Counted from the first letter of the stretch, positions 1 through 8,691 are shown. The stretch is 64,000 bases of DNA from an uncultured Oscillospiraceae bacterium (GCA_947591105.1 CANQDL010000001.1:1-64000), one strand, 5' to 3'. The notes: generated by a model not told the origin, from the sequence alone. Numbers and translations: made by a program.

Positions 1-184
1 GGTCATCATGGCCACCAACCCGGACACGGAGGGCGACGCCACGGCCATGTACATCGCCCGGCTGCTCAAGCCCTTCGACGTGCGGGTGACCCGCCTGGCC
101 TACGGCATCCCCGTGGGCTCCAATCTGGAGTTTACCGACGACGCCACCCTGGTGCGGGCGCTGGAGGGCCGCCGGGACATGTGA
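1..184 (+). CDS. recR: Recombination protein RecR, C-terminal fragment
   Basis: Only the last 60 codons are present, read from base 2 to the TGA at 182-184. The peptide contains the end of the Toprim domain ([17 protein letters not shown]) and the conserved tail motif [14 protein letters not shown], followed by a short ALEGRR end typical of RecR. RecR works with RecO and RecF in loading RecA at single-strand gaps. The 5' part lies outside the window. No other family shares this tail, so the call is firm despite the truncation. Confidence 0.93.
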   Translation, partial: VIMATNPDTEGDATAMYIARLLKPFDVRVTRLAYGIPVGSNLEFTDDATLVRALEGRRDM

Positions 185-280
185 GCGTTTTCGGGGAATA
201 TTTTCCCGGGATAGGGGTATGATCTCTACGGGCAGGACGCGTGCCGTCCTGATACATAAAGCAAGGAGTATTTTTATTTC

Positions 281-1939
281 ATGGCACAAAAACTGAAGAT
301 CATGGCTCTTGGCGGTCTGGACGAGATCGGCAAGAACCTCTATGTCTATGAGTACGGCAGGGACATCCTGGTGATCGACTGCGGCATGGGCTTTCCCGAC
401 GAGGATATGTACGGCATCGACGTGGTCATCCCGGACATCACCTACCTTGTCCAGAACAAGCAGCGCATCCGGGGCATCGTGCTCACCCACGGCCACGAGG
501 ATCACATCGGGGCCATGCCCTACGTGATGAGCCGGCTGGACTGCCCGGTGTACGCCACCCGCCTGACGGCCGGCCTGGTGCGCTTAAAGCTGGAGGAGCA
601 CGGCCTGGCGGAGAAGGTGAAGCTGATCACCTGCTCGGCGGGCGACCGGATCAAGATCGGCGTGTTCGAGTGCGAGCTGATCCATGTGAACCACTCTATC
701 GCCGACTGCGTGGCCGTGGCGGTCAAGACGCCGGTGGGCACCGTGATCCACACCGGCGACTTCAAGATCGACCTGACCCCTATTGAGGGCGGGGTATTCG
801 ACTTCCACCGGTTCGCGGAGCTGGGCAAGGAGGGGGTGCTGGCCCTTTTGAGCGACTCCACCAACGTGGAGCGGCCGGGCTATTCCGAGTCCGAGCGCCA
901 CGTGGGGGAGAGCATGGAGCGGCTCTTCCGGGGATGTGACAAGCGGATCATCGTCACCACCTTTGCCTCCAACGTGCACCGCATCCAGCAGATCATCAAC
1001 TGCGCGGCCCACTATAAGCGCAAGGTGGGCATCACCGGCCGGAGCATGGAGAACGTCATCAAGCTGGCCATGGAGGAGGGCTATCTCACCGTGCCGAAGG
1101 ACGTGCTGGTGGATATGAACCGGATCAATTCCCTGCCCCCGTCCAAGGCGGTCATCATCACCACCGGCAGCCAGGGGGAGAGCATGTCCGCCCTGTACCG
1201 GATGGCCTTTTCCGAGCACCGGCAGGTGAAGATCGGCGCGGGGGATCGGGTGATCATCTCCGCCTCCGCCATCCCGGGCAACGAGCGGACGGTCACCAAG
1301 GTCATCGACGAGCTCTTCTGGAAGGGCGCGGAGGTGATCTATGACCGGAGCATCGACATCCACGTGTCCGGCCACGCCTGCCAGCAGGAGCAGAAGACCA
1401 TGCTGGCCCTGACAAAGCCCCGGTTCTTCATCCCCGTCCACGGGGAGCACCGGATGCTCTGCCGCCACGCAGAGCTTGCCCAGGAGATGGGCATTGCCCC
1501 GTCCAATATCGTCATTGCCGGCGTGGGGGACGTGGTGGAGCTTTCCGCCAAGCGGATACAGAAAAACGGCGCCGTCCCCTCCGGCAGGGTGCTGGTGGAC
1601 GGCACGAACGACGCGGGCGTGGAGAATATCGTCCTGCGGGATCGGCAGCATCTGGCCCAGGACGGTATGCTGGTGGTGGTCATGACCATGTCCACCCAGG
1701 ACGGCACCATGATCTCCGAGCCGGAGATCATCACCCGGGGATTCGTGTATGTGAAGGACAACGCCCAGCTCATGGAGGAGATGCGCCGGGTGGTGTATGA
1801 GTCCATCGAGTCCTGCGAGCGGGCCCGGATCACCGACTGGGCGGAGATCAAGGGACGGGTCAAGACCAATTTGAGCGGGTATCTCTATAAGATCACCCGC
1901 CGGAGCCCCATGATCCTTCCGGTGATCATGGAGGTATGA
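281..1939 (+). CDS. rnjA: Ribonuclease J
   Basis: This 552-residue protein is a metallo-beta-lactamase/beta-CASP ribonuclease with 5'-exonuclease and endonuclease activity in RNA processing and decay. The zinc-binding motif HGHEDH lies at residues 70-75. HTGDFK and the late beta-CASP motifs (SGHA, PVHGEHRML) follow, with the RNase J C-terminal domain at the end. Full length is normal for the family. The ATG is preceded by AAGGAG near 262-267. It lies 96 bases after recR with small hairpins between, so a separate promoter is possible. The symbol rnjA rather than rnjB is by convention. Confidence 0.95.
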   Translation: MAQKLKIMALGGLDEIGKNLYVYEYGRDILVIDCGMGFPDEDMYGIDVVIPDITYLVQNKQRIRGIVLTHGHEDHIGAMPYVMSRLDCPVYATRLTAGLVRLKLEEHGLAEKVKLITCSAGDRIKIGVFECELIHVNHSIADCVAVAVKTPVGTVIHTGDFKIDLTPIEGGVFDFHRFAELGKEGVLALLSDSTNVERPGYSESERHVGESMERLFRGCDKRIIVTTFASNVHRIQQIINCAAHYKRKVGITGRSMENVIKLAMEEGYLTVPKDVLVDMNRINSLPPSKAVIITTGSQGESMSALYRMAFSEHRQVKIGAGDRVIISASAIPGNERTVTKVIDELFWKGAEVIYDRSIDIHVSGHACQQEQKTMLALTKPRFFIPVHGEHRMLCRHAELAQEMGIAPSNIVIAGVGDVVELSAKRIQKNGAVPSGRVLVDGTNDAGVENIVLRDRQHLAQDGMLVVVMTMSTQDGTMISEPEIITRGFVYVKDNAQLMEEMRRVVYESIESCERARITDWAEIKGRVKTNLSGYLYKITRRSPMILPVIMEV

Positions 1940-1948
1940 CCAAATACG

Positions 1949-1974
1949 CCAGGGCCCGCCAGACCGGGCCCTGG
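1949..1974 (+). terminator. GC-rich hairpin after rnjA
   Basis: CCAGGGCCCG (1949-1958) is the exact reverse complement of CGGGCCCTGG (1965-1974) around a 6-base loop, ten bases after the rnjA stop. No U-run follows, so it could be a weak terminator or an mRNA 3'-end stabiliser. Confidence 0.45.
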
Positions 1975-2056
1975 GCGCACACAGACCCAAACCGCGCCGG
2001 CGAAAAAGCGGCGCGGCGGATAGATAAACATATCGGATATTGGGAGGAAAACGTAC

Positions 2057-2353
2057 ATGACCATTACAAAAACACAGGATGGAACCCATCTGGACCTGGC
2101 CCTGGCCGGCCGGCTGGACACCACCACCGCCCCCCAGCTGGAGGCGGAGCTGAAGCAGAGCGTCGGCGGCGTTACGGAGCTGACGATGGACTTTGCCGGA
2201 TTGGAGTATCTTTCCTCGGCGGGCCTGCGGGTGCTGCTCAGCGCCCAGAAGGTCATGAATAAGCAGGGCTCCATGGTGATCCGTAACGTGAACGAGACGA
2301 TCATGGAGATCTTTGAGGTCACTGGCTTTGCGGATATCCTGACCATCGAGTGA
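2057..2353 (+). CDS. STAS-domain anti-sigma factor antagonist
   Basis: This 98-residue single-domain STAS protein belongs to the SpoIIAA/RsbV family. The phosphorylation site region is YLSSAGLRVL with SSAGLR at residues 53-58, where the conserved serine is phosphorylated by an HATPase kinase and dephosphorylated by a PP2C-type phosphatase. It starts at ATG 2057 behind GGGAGG and ends 4 bases before the next gene. That gene encodes both a phosphatase and an HATPase domain, so the two most likely form one partner-switching module. No sigma factor is adjacent, so the final target is unknown. Confidence 0.9.
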   Translation: MTITKTQDGTHLDLALAGRLDTTTAPQLEAELKQSVGGVTELTMDFAGLEYLSSAGLRVLLSAQKVMNKQGSMVIRNVNETIMEIFEVTGFADILTIE

Positions 2354-2357
2354 ACCG

Positions 2358-4895
2358 ATGGCGGGCAGCGGGAAATTGAAACGCAGACCCATCCGCCGCC
2401 AGGTACAGCGGATGGTTTTGCTGCTGTGCGTGGCGGCGCTGGTGCTCACCGGCGTGCTGTGGGTCGGGAGCCTGCTGACGCTGCGGGATACCGTGCTGCG
2501 GGACAGCCAGGATCTGGGACGGGACGCCGCGACGGCCAGCGGCATGGCCCTCATGGATCAGATGGAGAACAACCTTCTGCAGGGCGTGCAGAGCGAGGCG
2601 GCCGTGGTGGACGGAAAGCTGGCGCGGTTCGCGGGCTATGTGCAGGATTTCGCGTTCTATGCCCACCGGCTCTATGAGGAGCCGGCGGCATACGTGCCGA
2701 AGGAAGTCCTGCCGCCAAACGCGGAAAACAAATACCAGTACGTTTTGCAGCTGGCGCTGCGGGACGAGAACGTGGAGCAGGACGATATCCAGGAGGAGGT
2801 CGGCCTGCTGGCGAACCTTGTCCACATGTGGCAGCCGGTGATGACCAACAACGCCGGCAACATCGCCTCCATCTACCTGTGCACCGAGAGCGGCTTTATG
2901 ATTAACTATGACGAGCGCTCGGATCTGACGGACGAGCTGTTCGACTACAGTGACAGGATGTGGTATGTGGGGGCCAGGGATGCGGACGGCGTGATATTCA
3001 CGGAGCCCTATCTGGACACCTTCGGCCGGGGACTGATCATCACCTGCGCCGCGCCCTTCTATGACCGGCAGAACCGCTTTGCCGGTTCCGTGTGCATGGA
3101 TTTGATGGTGGAGGATCTGTGCAGTACGGTGCTGGACATCGACTTTGGCGAGGGCACCTACGCCTTTCTGGTGGACGGGAATGGGGACATCATCATCTCC
3201 CCCAACATGCGGGACGACGGGGTGTTTGAGAGCCTGTATAGTCCGACCTGCCTGGCGTTTCCCGCGGCGGGCAGCATCATGAGCGGCCAGACCGGGGTGA
3301 TCGCCGCCTCGGCGGAGATCTACTACGCCTACACGCCCATCGGAATGGCCAACTGGATCCTGGCGATCCACATGCCGGCGGATATGGTGACCGCCCCCGC
3401 GGAGGGCATCCGGGAGGATATCACCGAAACCACCGACGCCACCGCGCTGGCCATGGACGAGAGCATCCTGCGGGCGGGGTTCATCTCCCTGGCCGTATTC
3501 GTGGCCATCGTGGGCGCGGTGATCCTGTTCAGCGGCGGCTTCTCCCGGCGGCTCACCGGGCCGCTGCTGGCTCTGCGGGAGGACGTGCAGCACATCAGCC
3601 AGGGGGATCTTGCCCACCAGGCGGCGGTACACCAGAACGACGAGATCGGCGATTTGGCTGTGGCGTTCAACACCATGGCGGGCTCCCTGGATCAGTACAT
3701 CCACGACCTGACGGCCGTGACGGCGGAGAAGGAGCGTATCGGCGCGGAGCTGGACATCGCCACCCACATCCAGGCGTCGATGCTCCCCTGTATCTTCCCG
3801 CCCTTCCCGGATCGGCAGGAGTTTGACATCTTTGCCTCCATGGATCCGGCCAAGGAGGTGGGCGGCGACTTTTACGACTTCTTCATGGTGGATGACACCC
3901 ACCTGGCCGTGGTGGTGGCGGACGTGTCCGGCAAGGGCGTGCCGGCGGCGCTGTTCATGGTCATCGGCAAGACCCTCATCAAGGACCACACCACCCCGGG
4001 CCGGGATCTGGGCGAGGTGTTCACGCAGGTGAACGATCTGCTGTGCGAAGGCAACGGCGAGGGGCTCTTCATCACCGCCTTTGAGGGGGTGCTGGATCTG
4101 GAGACCGGCGAGCTGCGCTTCGTCAACGCCGGCCATGAGATGCCCTTTATCTACAAGAAGGGGGAGCGCTTCGCCCCCCATAAGATCCGGCCCGGCTTCG
4201 TGCTGGCGGGTATGGAGGGTATGCGCTACAAGATGGGCAGCGTGACCCTCGCCCCCGGCGATAAGCTGTTCCAGTACACGGACGGGGTCACCGAGGCCAC
4301 CAACAGCGAAAACGAGCTGTACGGCATGGAGCGGCTGGAGGCGGTGCTGAACCGCAACGCGGACGCGGCTCCGGACGCGCTTCTGCCGGCGGTGAAGGCG
4401 GATATCGACGCCTTCGTGGGCCAGGCGCCCCAGTTTGACGACATCACAATGCTCTGTCTGGAGTTTAAGAAAATGATGCGATCAGATCCCAACGAGTTGA
4501 CGCTGGAGGCCACGCTGGAGAACATCCCGGCGGTGACGGCCTTCGTGGACGAACGGCTGGAGGCGCTGGACTGCCCCATGAAGGCCCAGACCCAGATCGA
4601 CATTGCCATCGACGAGCTGTTCAGCAACATCGCCCGGTACGCCTATGATCCGGCCACGGGGCCGGCCACCGTGCGGGTGGACGTGGACAACGATCCGATG
4701 GCGGTGCGCATCACCTTCATCGACCAGGGCAGACCCTACGACCCGCTGGCGCAGACAGACCCGGATGTGAGCCTGTCCGCGGAGGAACGCCAGATCGGCG
4801 GCCTGGGGATCTTCATGGTGAAAAAGTCCATGGACGATGTGAAGTACGAGTACAAAGACGGCCAGAACATTCTGACCATCCGCAAGAACATCTGA
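2358..4895 (+). CDS. Membrane sensor with HAMP, SpoIIE/PP2C phosphatase and HATPase (RsbW-like) domains
   Basis: This is an 845-residue fusion. A transmembrane helix (about 20-42) is followed by an extracytoplasmic Cache-like sensor (about 50-365), a second helix (about 372-392) and a HAMP region (about 395-450). The SpoIIE phosphatase has metal-binding motifs GGDFYDF (about 501) and ADVSGKGVPA (about 521) and a C-terminal QFDDITML. The C-terminal HATPase has IDELFSNIARYA (about 751) and GGLGIFMV (about 814). By family logic it senses an external ligand and sets the phosphorylation state of the upstream STAS protein. Having phosphatase and kinase-type domains in one chain is notable. The ligand is unknown. 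Confidence 0.9.
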   Translation: MAGSGKLKRRPIRRQVQRMVLLLCVAALVLTGVLWVGSLLTLRDTVLRDSQDLGRDAATASGMALMDQMENNLLQGVQSEAAVVDGKLARFAGYVQDFAFYAHRLYEEPAAYVPKEVLPPNAENKYQYVLQLALRDENVEQDDIQEEVGLLANLVHMWQPVMTNNAGNIASIYLCTESGFMINYDERSDLTDELFDYSDRMWYVGARDADGVIFTEPYLDTFGRGLIITCAAPFYDRQNRFAGSVCMDLMVEDLCSTVLDIDFGEGTYAFLVDGNGDIIISPNMRDDGVFESLYSPTCLAFPAAGSIMSGQTGVIAASAEIYYAYTPIGMANWILAIHMPADMVTAPAEGIREDITETTDATALAMDESILRAGFISLAVFVAIVGAVILFSGGFSRRLTGPLLALREDVQHISQGDLAHQAAVHQNDEIGDLAVAFNTMAGSLDQYIHDLTAVTAEKERIGAELDIATHIQASMLPCIFPPFPDRQEFDIFASMDPAKEVGGDFYDFFMVDDTHLAVVVADVSGKGVPAALFMVIGKTLIKDHTTPGRDLGEVFTQVNDLLCEGNGEGLFITAFEGVLDLETGELRFVNAGHEMPFIYKKGERFAPHKIRPGFVLAGMEGMRYKMGSVTLAPGDKLFQYTDGVTEATNSENELYGMERLEAVLNRNADAAPDALLPAVKADIDAFVGQAPQFDDITMLCLEFKKMMRSDPNELTLEATLENIPAVTAFVDERLEALDCPMKAQTQIDIAIDELFSNIARYAYDPATGPATVRVDVDNDPMAVRITFIDQGRPYDPLAQTDPDVSLSAEERQIGGLGIFMVKKSMDDVKYEYKDGQNILTIRKNI

Positions 4896-4902
4896 CGAGA
4901 GC

Positions 4903-4922
4903 CCGCGCCCGCAAGGGCGCGG
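4903..4922 (+). terminator. Hairpin after sensor-phosphatase gene
   Basis: CCGCGCCC (4903-4910), a GCAA tetraloop and GGGCGCGG (4915-4922) form a perfect 8-bp stem just after the stop codon. There is no clear U-run. Confidence 0.45.
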
Positions 4923-4967
4923 CGCGCTCATCCGGGCGCAGATCACCGGTTTTCGGAGGGGTAAGGA

Positions 4968-5447
4968 ATGTTTGAGATCAAGATCAGGATTGATCGGGAA
5001 GAGGATCTGTACTGCGGCTTTGACGAGACGGGCCAGACGCTGAGCGACGACGTGCTGTCCTACATCATCCGCGCCCTGGAGGGCAGGAGCAAGGGCGAGA
5101 GGCTGCGGCTACGCTTCATCAGCGCGCTGGATCTGGACGAGAGCCGCTTGGAGCGGGCCATCGGGCAGTACATGGAGTATGTGACCAGAACTGTCAAGCG
5201 GCAGAAGCGGAGCAGCTGGCTCAACAGTCTGCGGCTGCTGGCCATCGGCGTGGTCTTTATTGTGCTGGGCCTGGCGTTTGAGAACCGGATGGGCGCGGTG
5301 GTGGCGGCGATCGTGTCCACCATCGGCTCCTTCTCCGTGTGGGAGGCGGCCAATGTGTGGATACAGAAATTCCCCGCCATACGGGCCAACGAGCGGGCTG
5401 TGTCGTTTTTGAAGCAGTCCGAGCTGGTGATCGAGGACAACGACTGA
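4968..5447 (+). CDS. Uncharacterised two-helix membrane protein
   Basis: I do not recognise this 159-residue protein. Residues 1-80 are soluble and charged. Two hydrophobic segments follow (about 86-104 and 107-125, the latter containing GAVVAAIVSTIGSF). The tail WIQKFPAIRANER...FLKQSELVIEDND is probably cytoplasmic. ATG 4968 follows a GGAGGGG site. It is co-directional with the sensor-phosphatase upstream and 24 bases before the HD-domain gene, so it may share their transcript. Confidence 0.7.
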   Translation: MFEIKIRIDREEDLYCGFDETGQTLSDDVLSYIIRALEGRSKGERLRLRFISALDLDESRLERAIGQYMEYVTRTVKRQKRSSWLNSLRLLAIGVVFIVLGLAFENRMGAVVAAIVSTIGSFSVWEAANVWIQKFPAIRANERAVSFLKQSELVIEDND

Positions 5448-5471
5448 AAACTTCCCAAGGAGGTTCGGTAT

Positions 5472-5960
5472 ATGACTATCTCCCAGATCATGGCCAGGAT
5501 GATCGACTATGCCAACGGGAACATCCACGACATCGGCCACCTGACCCATGTGTGGACGTACGCCAAGACCATCGGGGAGCTGGAGGGCCTGGATCAGCAG
5601 ACCCAGTTCATCCTGGAGACGGCGGCCATCACCCACGACATCGCGTGCCCCCTCTGCCGGGAGAAATACGGCAGCGCCGACGGCAAGCGCCAGGAGCAGG
5701 AGGGCCCCGCGCTGGTGCGGGCGTTTTTGGCGGACACCGGCATGACGCCGGAGCAGATCCAGCGGGTGGCCTATCTTGTGGGACACCACCACACGCTCCA
5801 TGACATCGACGGGCCGGATTATCAGATCCTGATCGAGGCGGACTATATCGTCAACGCCTGCGAGGGAGGATATGACAAAAAGACCGTGGGGGCGTTTATC
5901 GACAAATTCATGCGCACCCAGAGCGGCAGGCGAATCGCAAAGGCCGTGTTTCAGATCTGA
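5472..5960 (+). CDS. HD-domain phosphohydrolase
   Basis: This 162-residue protein has HD-superfamily metal-binding features. GNIHDIGHLTHVWTYAK supplies the first histidine, ITHDIACPLC the HD pair, and VGHHHTLHDIDGPDYQIL the later histidines. The family hydrolyses phosphoester bonds, often of nucleotides, but the substrate cannot be read from the sequence. It starts at ATG 5472 after AAGGAGG. Length is right for a minimal HD protein. Confidence 0.82.
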   Translation: MTISQIMARMIDYANGNIHDIGHLTHVWTYAKTIGELEGLDQQTQFILETAAITHDIACPLCREKYGSADGKRQEQEGPALVRAFLADTGMTPEQIQRVAYLVGHHHTLHDIDGPDYQILIEADYIVNACEGGYDKKTVGAFIDKFMRTQSGRRIAKAVFQI

Positions 5961-5995
5961 AGGCGCACGGCGGAAAACGACGGGAGGCGGCGGCA

Positions 5996-6628
5996 ATGGC
6001 GTTTGATTTTAAGAAGGAATACAAGGAGTTCTATATGCCCGGCAACAGGCCGGAGATCGTGGATGTCCCCAGGGCGAACTATGTGGCCGTGCGGGGCGAG
6101 GGCGACCCCAACGAGGTGGGCGGGGCATACCAGCGGGCGATCGGCGTCCTGTATTCGGTCGCCTATACCCTGAAAATGAGCTATAAGACGGATCATAAGA
6201 TCGAGGGATTTTATGAATATGTGGTGCCGCCGCTGGAGGGATTTTGGCGGCAGACGGGCATGAACGGCGCCGGCCATTGGGACAAATCGGCCTTCAGCTG
6301 GATCTCCGTGATCCGCCTGCCGGATTTCGTAACGGCGGCGGATCTCAACTGGGCCATCGAGACGGCGGGCAGAAAGAAGAAGCTGGACTGTTCCTCCGCG
6401 GAATTTCTGACGGTCGACGAGGGGCTGTGCGTGCAGATCATGCACCTGGGCGCCTTCGACGACGAGCCGGCGACAGTGGCGCTGATGGACGCGTATTTGG
6501 AGCAAAACGGATACGTCAACGATATGAGCGAGCACCGGCTGCACCATGAGATCTACATGTCCGACGCGCGGCGGGTCGCGCCCGAGAAGTGGCGGACGGT
6601 CATCCGCCACCCGATCAAAAAGGCGTGA
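5996..6628 (+). CDS. GyrI-like small-molecule-binding domain protein
   Basis: This 210-residue protein resembles the free-standing GyrI-like family. The hallmark segments are VPRANYVAVRGEGDPNE near residue 25, VVPPLEGFWRQ near 78 and the C-terminal HHEIYMSDARRVAPEKWRTVIRHPI. Such proteins share the ligand-binding fold of AraC-type effector domains and SOUL/GyrI proteins but carry no DNA-binding domain here. Known relatives bind or hydrolyse small aromatic compounds; no specific function can be claimed. The ATG at 5996 follows GGGAGGCGG, 35 bases after the HD gene. Confidence 0.82.
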   Translation: MAFDFKKEYKEFYMPGNRPEIVDVPRANYVAVRGEGDPNEVGGAYQRAIGVLYSVAYTLKMSYKTDHKIEGFYEYVVPPLEGFWRQTGMNGAGHWDKSAFSWISVIRLPDFVTAADLNWAIETAGRKKKLDCSSAEFLTVDEGLCVQIMHLGAFDDEPATVALMDAYLEQNGYVNDMSEHRLHHEIYMSDARRVAPEKWRTVIRHPIKKA

Positions 6629-6669
6629 GCGGCCCCATTCCGCTGCGTCTCTAAAGGGAGGGAAACACC

Positions 6670-7150
6670 GTGAAAACACTGATCGTCTATTATTCGCTGG
6701 AGGGCAACACCCGGTGGGCGGCGGAGAAGATCGCCGCAAGGATCGGCGCGGATACGCTCCGGCTGGTTCCTAAGGCCGCCTATCCGGACAAGGGGTTTAA
6801 GAAATTCCTCTTTGGCGGCAAGAGCGCGGTCATGAAGGAGAGCCCGGAGCTGGAGCCATATGAAGTTGACATAACACAATATGCGCAGGTCGTTCTGGCC
6901 ACGCCGGTGTGGGCGGGGACGATGGCGCCGCCTCTGCGCACGTTTATCCAGCGGGAGGATCTCTCCGGCAAGCGTCTGGCCCTGGTGGCCAGCAGCATGG
7001 GGGGGCAGTCCCGGCAAGACTTTTTCCAACCTGAGATCCATGCTGGGCGTGACGGAGGATATCCCTGCCTTGTGCCTCAAAGACCCGAAGATCCACCCCA
7101 GCCAGGCCAACGAGGACGCCCTGTCGGCGTTCTGTGATAAGTTGACATAA
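6670..7150 (+). pseudogene. Flavodoxin-like protein, frameshifted at a G7 tract
   Basis: The start (GTG 6670, after GGGAGGG) encodes LIVYYSLEGNTRWAAEKIA, the flavodoxin FMN-phosphate loop. Frame 1 follows the family as far as LALVASSMGG. The remaining family sequence (GGSPGKTFSNLRSMLG to SAFCDKLT) is in the next frame and stops at 7150. The shift falls in seven consecutive Gs at 6999-7005; six would restore one frame of about 160 residues. Intact members are FMN-binding electron carriers or quinone reductase-like proteins. A real pseudogene, a variable tract and a sequencing error are all possible. Confidence 0.8.
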
Positions 7151-7172
7151 TCGAATATAAACGACATGGCAG

Positions 7173-7203
7173 CTCCCCGTATACCGCTGCGGTATACGGG
7201 GAG
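7173..7203. terminator. Bidirectional intrinsic terminator
   Basis: A perfect inverted repeat, CTCCCCGTATACCGC then TGCGGTATACGGGGAG, sits between two convergent genes (the flavodoxin ends at 7150 and the leftward gene at 7225). The position suggests termination of both transcripts. The U-runs are weak. Confidence 0.65.
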
Positions 7204-7224
7204 TTGGCATATATCCGTATTCGT

Positions 7225-8283
7225 TTACGGTTTGCACAGGCCGCAGGGGACGTAGCCCATGGCGATCACCTCGTCCCGGGTGCCCTGATAGAATTGCTTG
7301 TTCTTTTCGCTCATCTTGTCTACGGCGGAACATGCGGGGCGATGGAATTTGAGGGTATTGGTGTTGAGCACATACTCTGCGCCGGAGGATGGGGCGTCCG
7401 GGACGCCGCCGGGCGCGGGTGTCGGCGGCGTGCCGGCGTCCGGATCTTTCTCCGTGGCAAAGGTGACGGTCGTGCCGTCGATGGTGCAGATCACGTCCCC
7501 ATGTATATCCGTCCGATAGACCTGAACGTCCGCGTCCCGCAGGCGGCTGAGCGTGTCCGCGTCCGGGTGGCCGTACATATTGCCGGCCCCCACGGAGATC
7601 ACCGCATATTGGGGCGACGCGGCCAGGAGAAAGGGGTAGCAGGTGGACGCGGCTGCGCCGTGGTGACCCACCTTCAGCACGGTGCAGGCCACATCCGTGC
7701 CAGCGTCGAGCAGCGCTTGCTCCCCGTCCCGCTCACAGTCTCCGGTGAAGAGAAAGGACGTTTCGCCGTAGGTCACCCGCAGGACGATGGAGGAATTGTT
7801 CAGATCTTCCCCGTTGACCGTGACGGGCCCCAGGACTTCCACCGCGGCGCTGCCCAGGGAAAAGCTGTCGCCGGGGGCGGGCACGGTGATGGACACGCCC
7901 TGCCGCTCCAGATAGGACGTGAAGCTGAAAAACAGGTCGCTGTCATAGCTGGCGACGGGGCAGAGGACATGGCTCGCCGTTGCCGCGTTGAGGGCCCCGG
8001 GCAGTCCGCCCAGGTGATCTGCGTGGGGATGGGTGCAGACGATGTATTCCAGATGGTCAATGGAGAGTTTTTTCAGGTAAGCGTAGATCAGACTGGAATC
8101 CTCCCGGTTGCCGCCGTCGATCAGCATCGCCTCGCCGTCGCACAGCACCAGCGCGGCGTCCGCCTGGCCCACGTCGATGAAGTGGACGGCAAAGGAACGC
8201 TCCGCGGCGCGTCCCCAGGGGGCGGCGCACTGGAGCAGGAGAAACAGCGCGGCCGACAATGCCAGTATCCTTTTCTTCATCAT
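7225..8283 (-). CDS. Secreted ComEC-like metallo-beta-lactamase-fold hydrolase with C-terminal Cys domain
   Basis: This 352-residue protein begins with a signal peptide (about 1-27, RILALSAALFLLLQCAAP). The MBL core resembles the ComEC C-terminal hydrolase: FIDVGQADAALV near 35-46, HPHADH at 85-90, LFTGDCERDGE and KVGHHGA. After a proline/glycine linker, the last 50 residues (YVLNTNTLKFHRPACSAVDKM ... GYVPCGLCKP) match the small histidine/cysteine domain often appended to clostridial secreted nucleases. It is probably an exported phosphodiesterase or nuclease-like enzyme. GAGAGG precedes the start. Confidence 0.85.
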   Translation of the reverse strand: MMKKRILALSAALFLLLQCAAPWGRAAERSFAVHFIDVGQADAALVLCDGEAMLIDGGNREDSSLIYAYLKKLSIDHLEYIVCTHPHADHLGGLPGALNAATASHVLCPVASYDSDLFFSFTSYLERQGVSITVPAPGDSFSLGSAAVEVLGPVTVNGEDLNNSSIVLRVTYGETSFLFTGDCERDGEQALLDAGTDVACTVLKVGHHGAAASTCYPFLLAASPQYAVISVGAGNMYGHPDADTLSRLRDADVQVYRTDIHGDVICTIDGTTVTFATEKDPDAGTPPTPAPGGVPDAPSSGAEYVLNTNTLKFHRPACSAVDKMSEKNKQFYQGTRDEVIAMGYVPCGLCKP

Positions 8284-8391
8284 GACACCTCTCCAGTCCG
8301 TTTTCCCCTACCATAGAGCAGAACAGGCGCAAAATTTGTCGAATTTAGTCGAATGGCGGGGAAACGGGCAAAACACGATAATTTATTCGTC

Positions 8392-8487
8392 ATTATTGCG
8401 TCATAATACCACTATTTTCGTTATGACGCAATAATGCCATTATAATTGCGTCATACTGGTGTTGTAATTAGGTTTAGGAGACGCAAT
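8392..8487 (+). promoter_or_regulatory. Inverted-repeat operator cluster (GCGTCA boxes)
   Basis: ATTATTGCGTCATAA (8392-8406) and TTATGACGCAATAAT (8421-8435) are exact reverse complements. A third box, ATTGCGTCAT, is at 8445-8454, and a fourth, GACGCAAT, at 8480-8487 overlaps the ribosome binding site of the next gene. The region is much more AT-rich than its flanks. The pattern suggests an autoregulatory operator for the 59-residue DNA-binding-like product at 8489, though the long repeat could also fold as RNA. Confidence 0.65.
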
Positions 8488-8488
8488 T

Positions 8489-8668
8489 ATGGACAGCAAG
8501 CTTTTGCGGTATACCTTGCGTGTGGATAGAGTTCTTTTTCAGAAATTCCGCTATATTGCAGAATCCGAGGGACGTTCCGCGAATAAGGAGATAGAGCAGT
8601 ACCTCAAGCGGTGTGTGGCCCAATATGAAAAGGAAAATGGGAAGATCCCTTTGAAACCGGAAGAGTGA
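8489..8668 (+). CDS. Small Arc-like (ribbon-helix-helix) protein
   Basis: This 59-residue ORF starts at ATG 8489 after TAGGAG. The segment LLRYTLRVDRVLFQKFRYIAE followed by GRSANKEIEQYLKRCV fits an Arc/MetJ-type ribbon-helix-helix: a short strand RYTLRVD, helix VLFQKFRYIAESEG and helix SANKEIEQYLKRCVA. Such proteins are dimeric repressors and often antitoxins. No partner gene follows; two terminators do. The upstream GCGTCA repeats look like its binding sites. Its relation to the nearby opposite-strand Doc remnant is unclear. Confidence 0.7.
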   Translation: MDSKLLRYTLRVDRVLFQKFRYIAESEGRSANKEIEQYLKRCVAQYEKENGKIPLKPEE

Positions 8669-8691
8669 GAGACGGCAGAGCGCCGTCTCTC
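8667..8691 (+). terminator. Terminator hairpin overlapping the stop codon
   Basis: GAGAGACGGC (8667-8676) pairs perfectly with GCCGTCTCTC (8682-8691) across a 5-base loop. The stem begins inside the stop codon of the small Arc-like gene. Confidence 0.65.

Noticed and set aside
584-2554. 656-residue leftward open frame over rnjA
   Set aside because: It lies opposite a clear RNase J and STAS gene. Its His/Gly/Leu/Arg-rich sequence is typical antisense shadow in GC-rich DNA.
2319-4181. 620-residue leftward open frame
   Set aside because: Shadow of the sensor-phosphatase gene, with low-complexity His/Gln/Arg composition.
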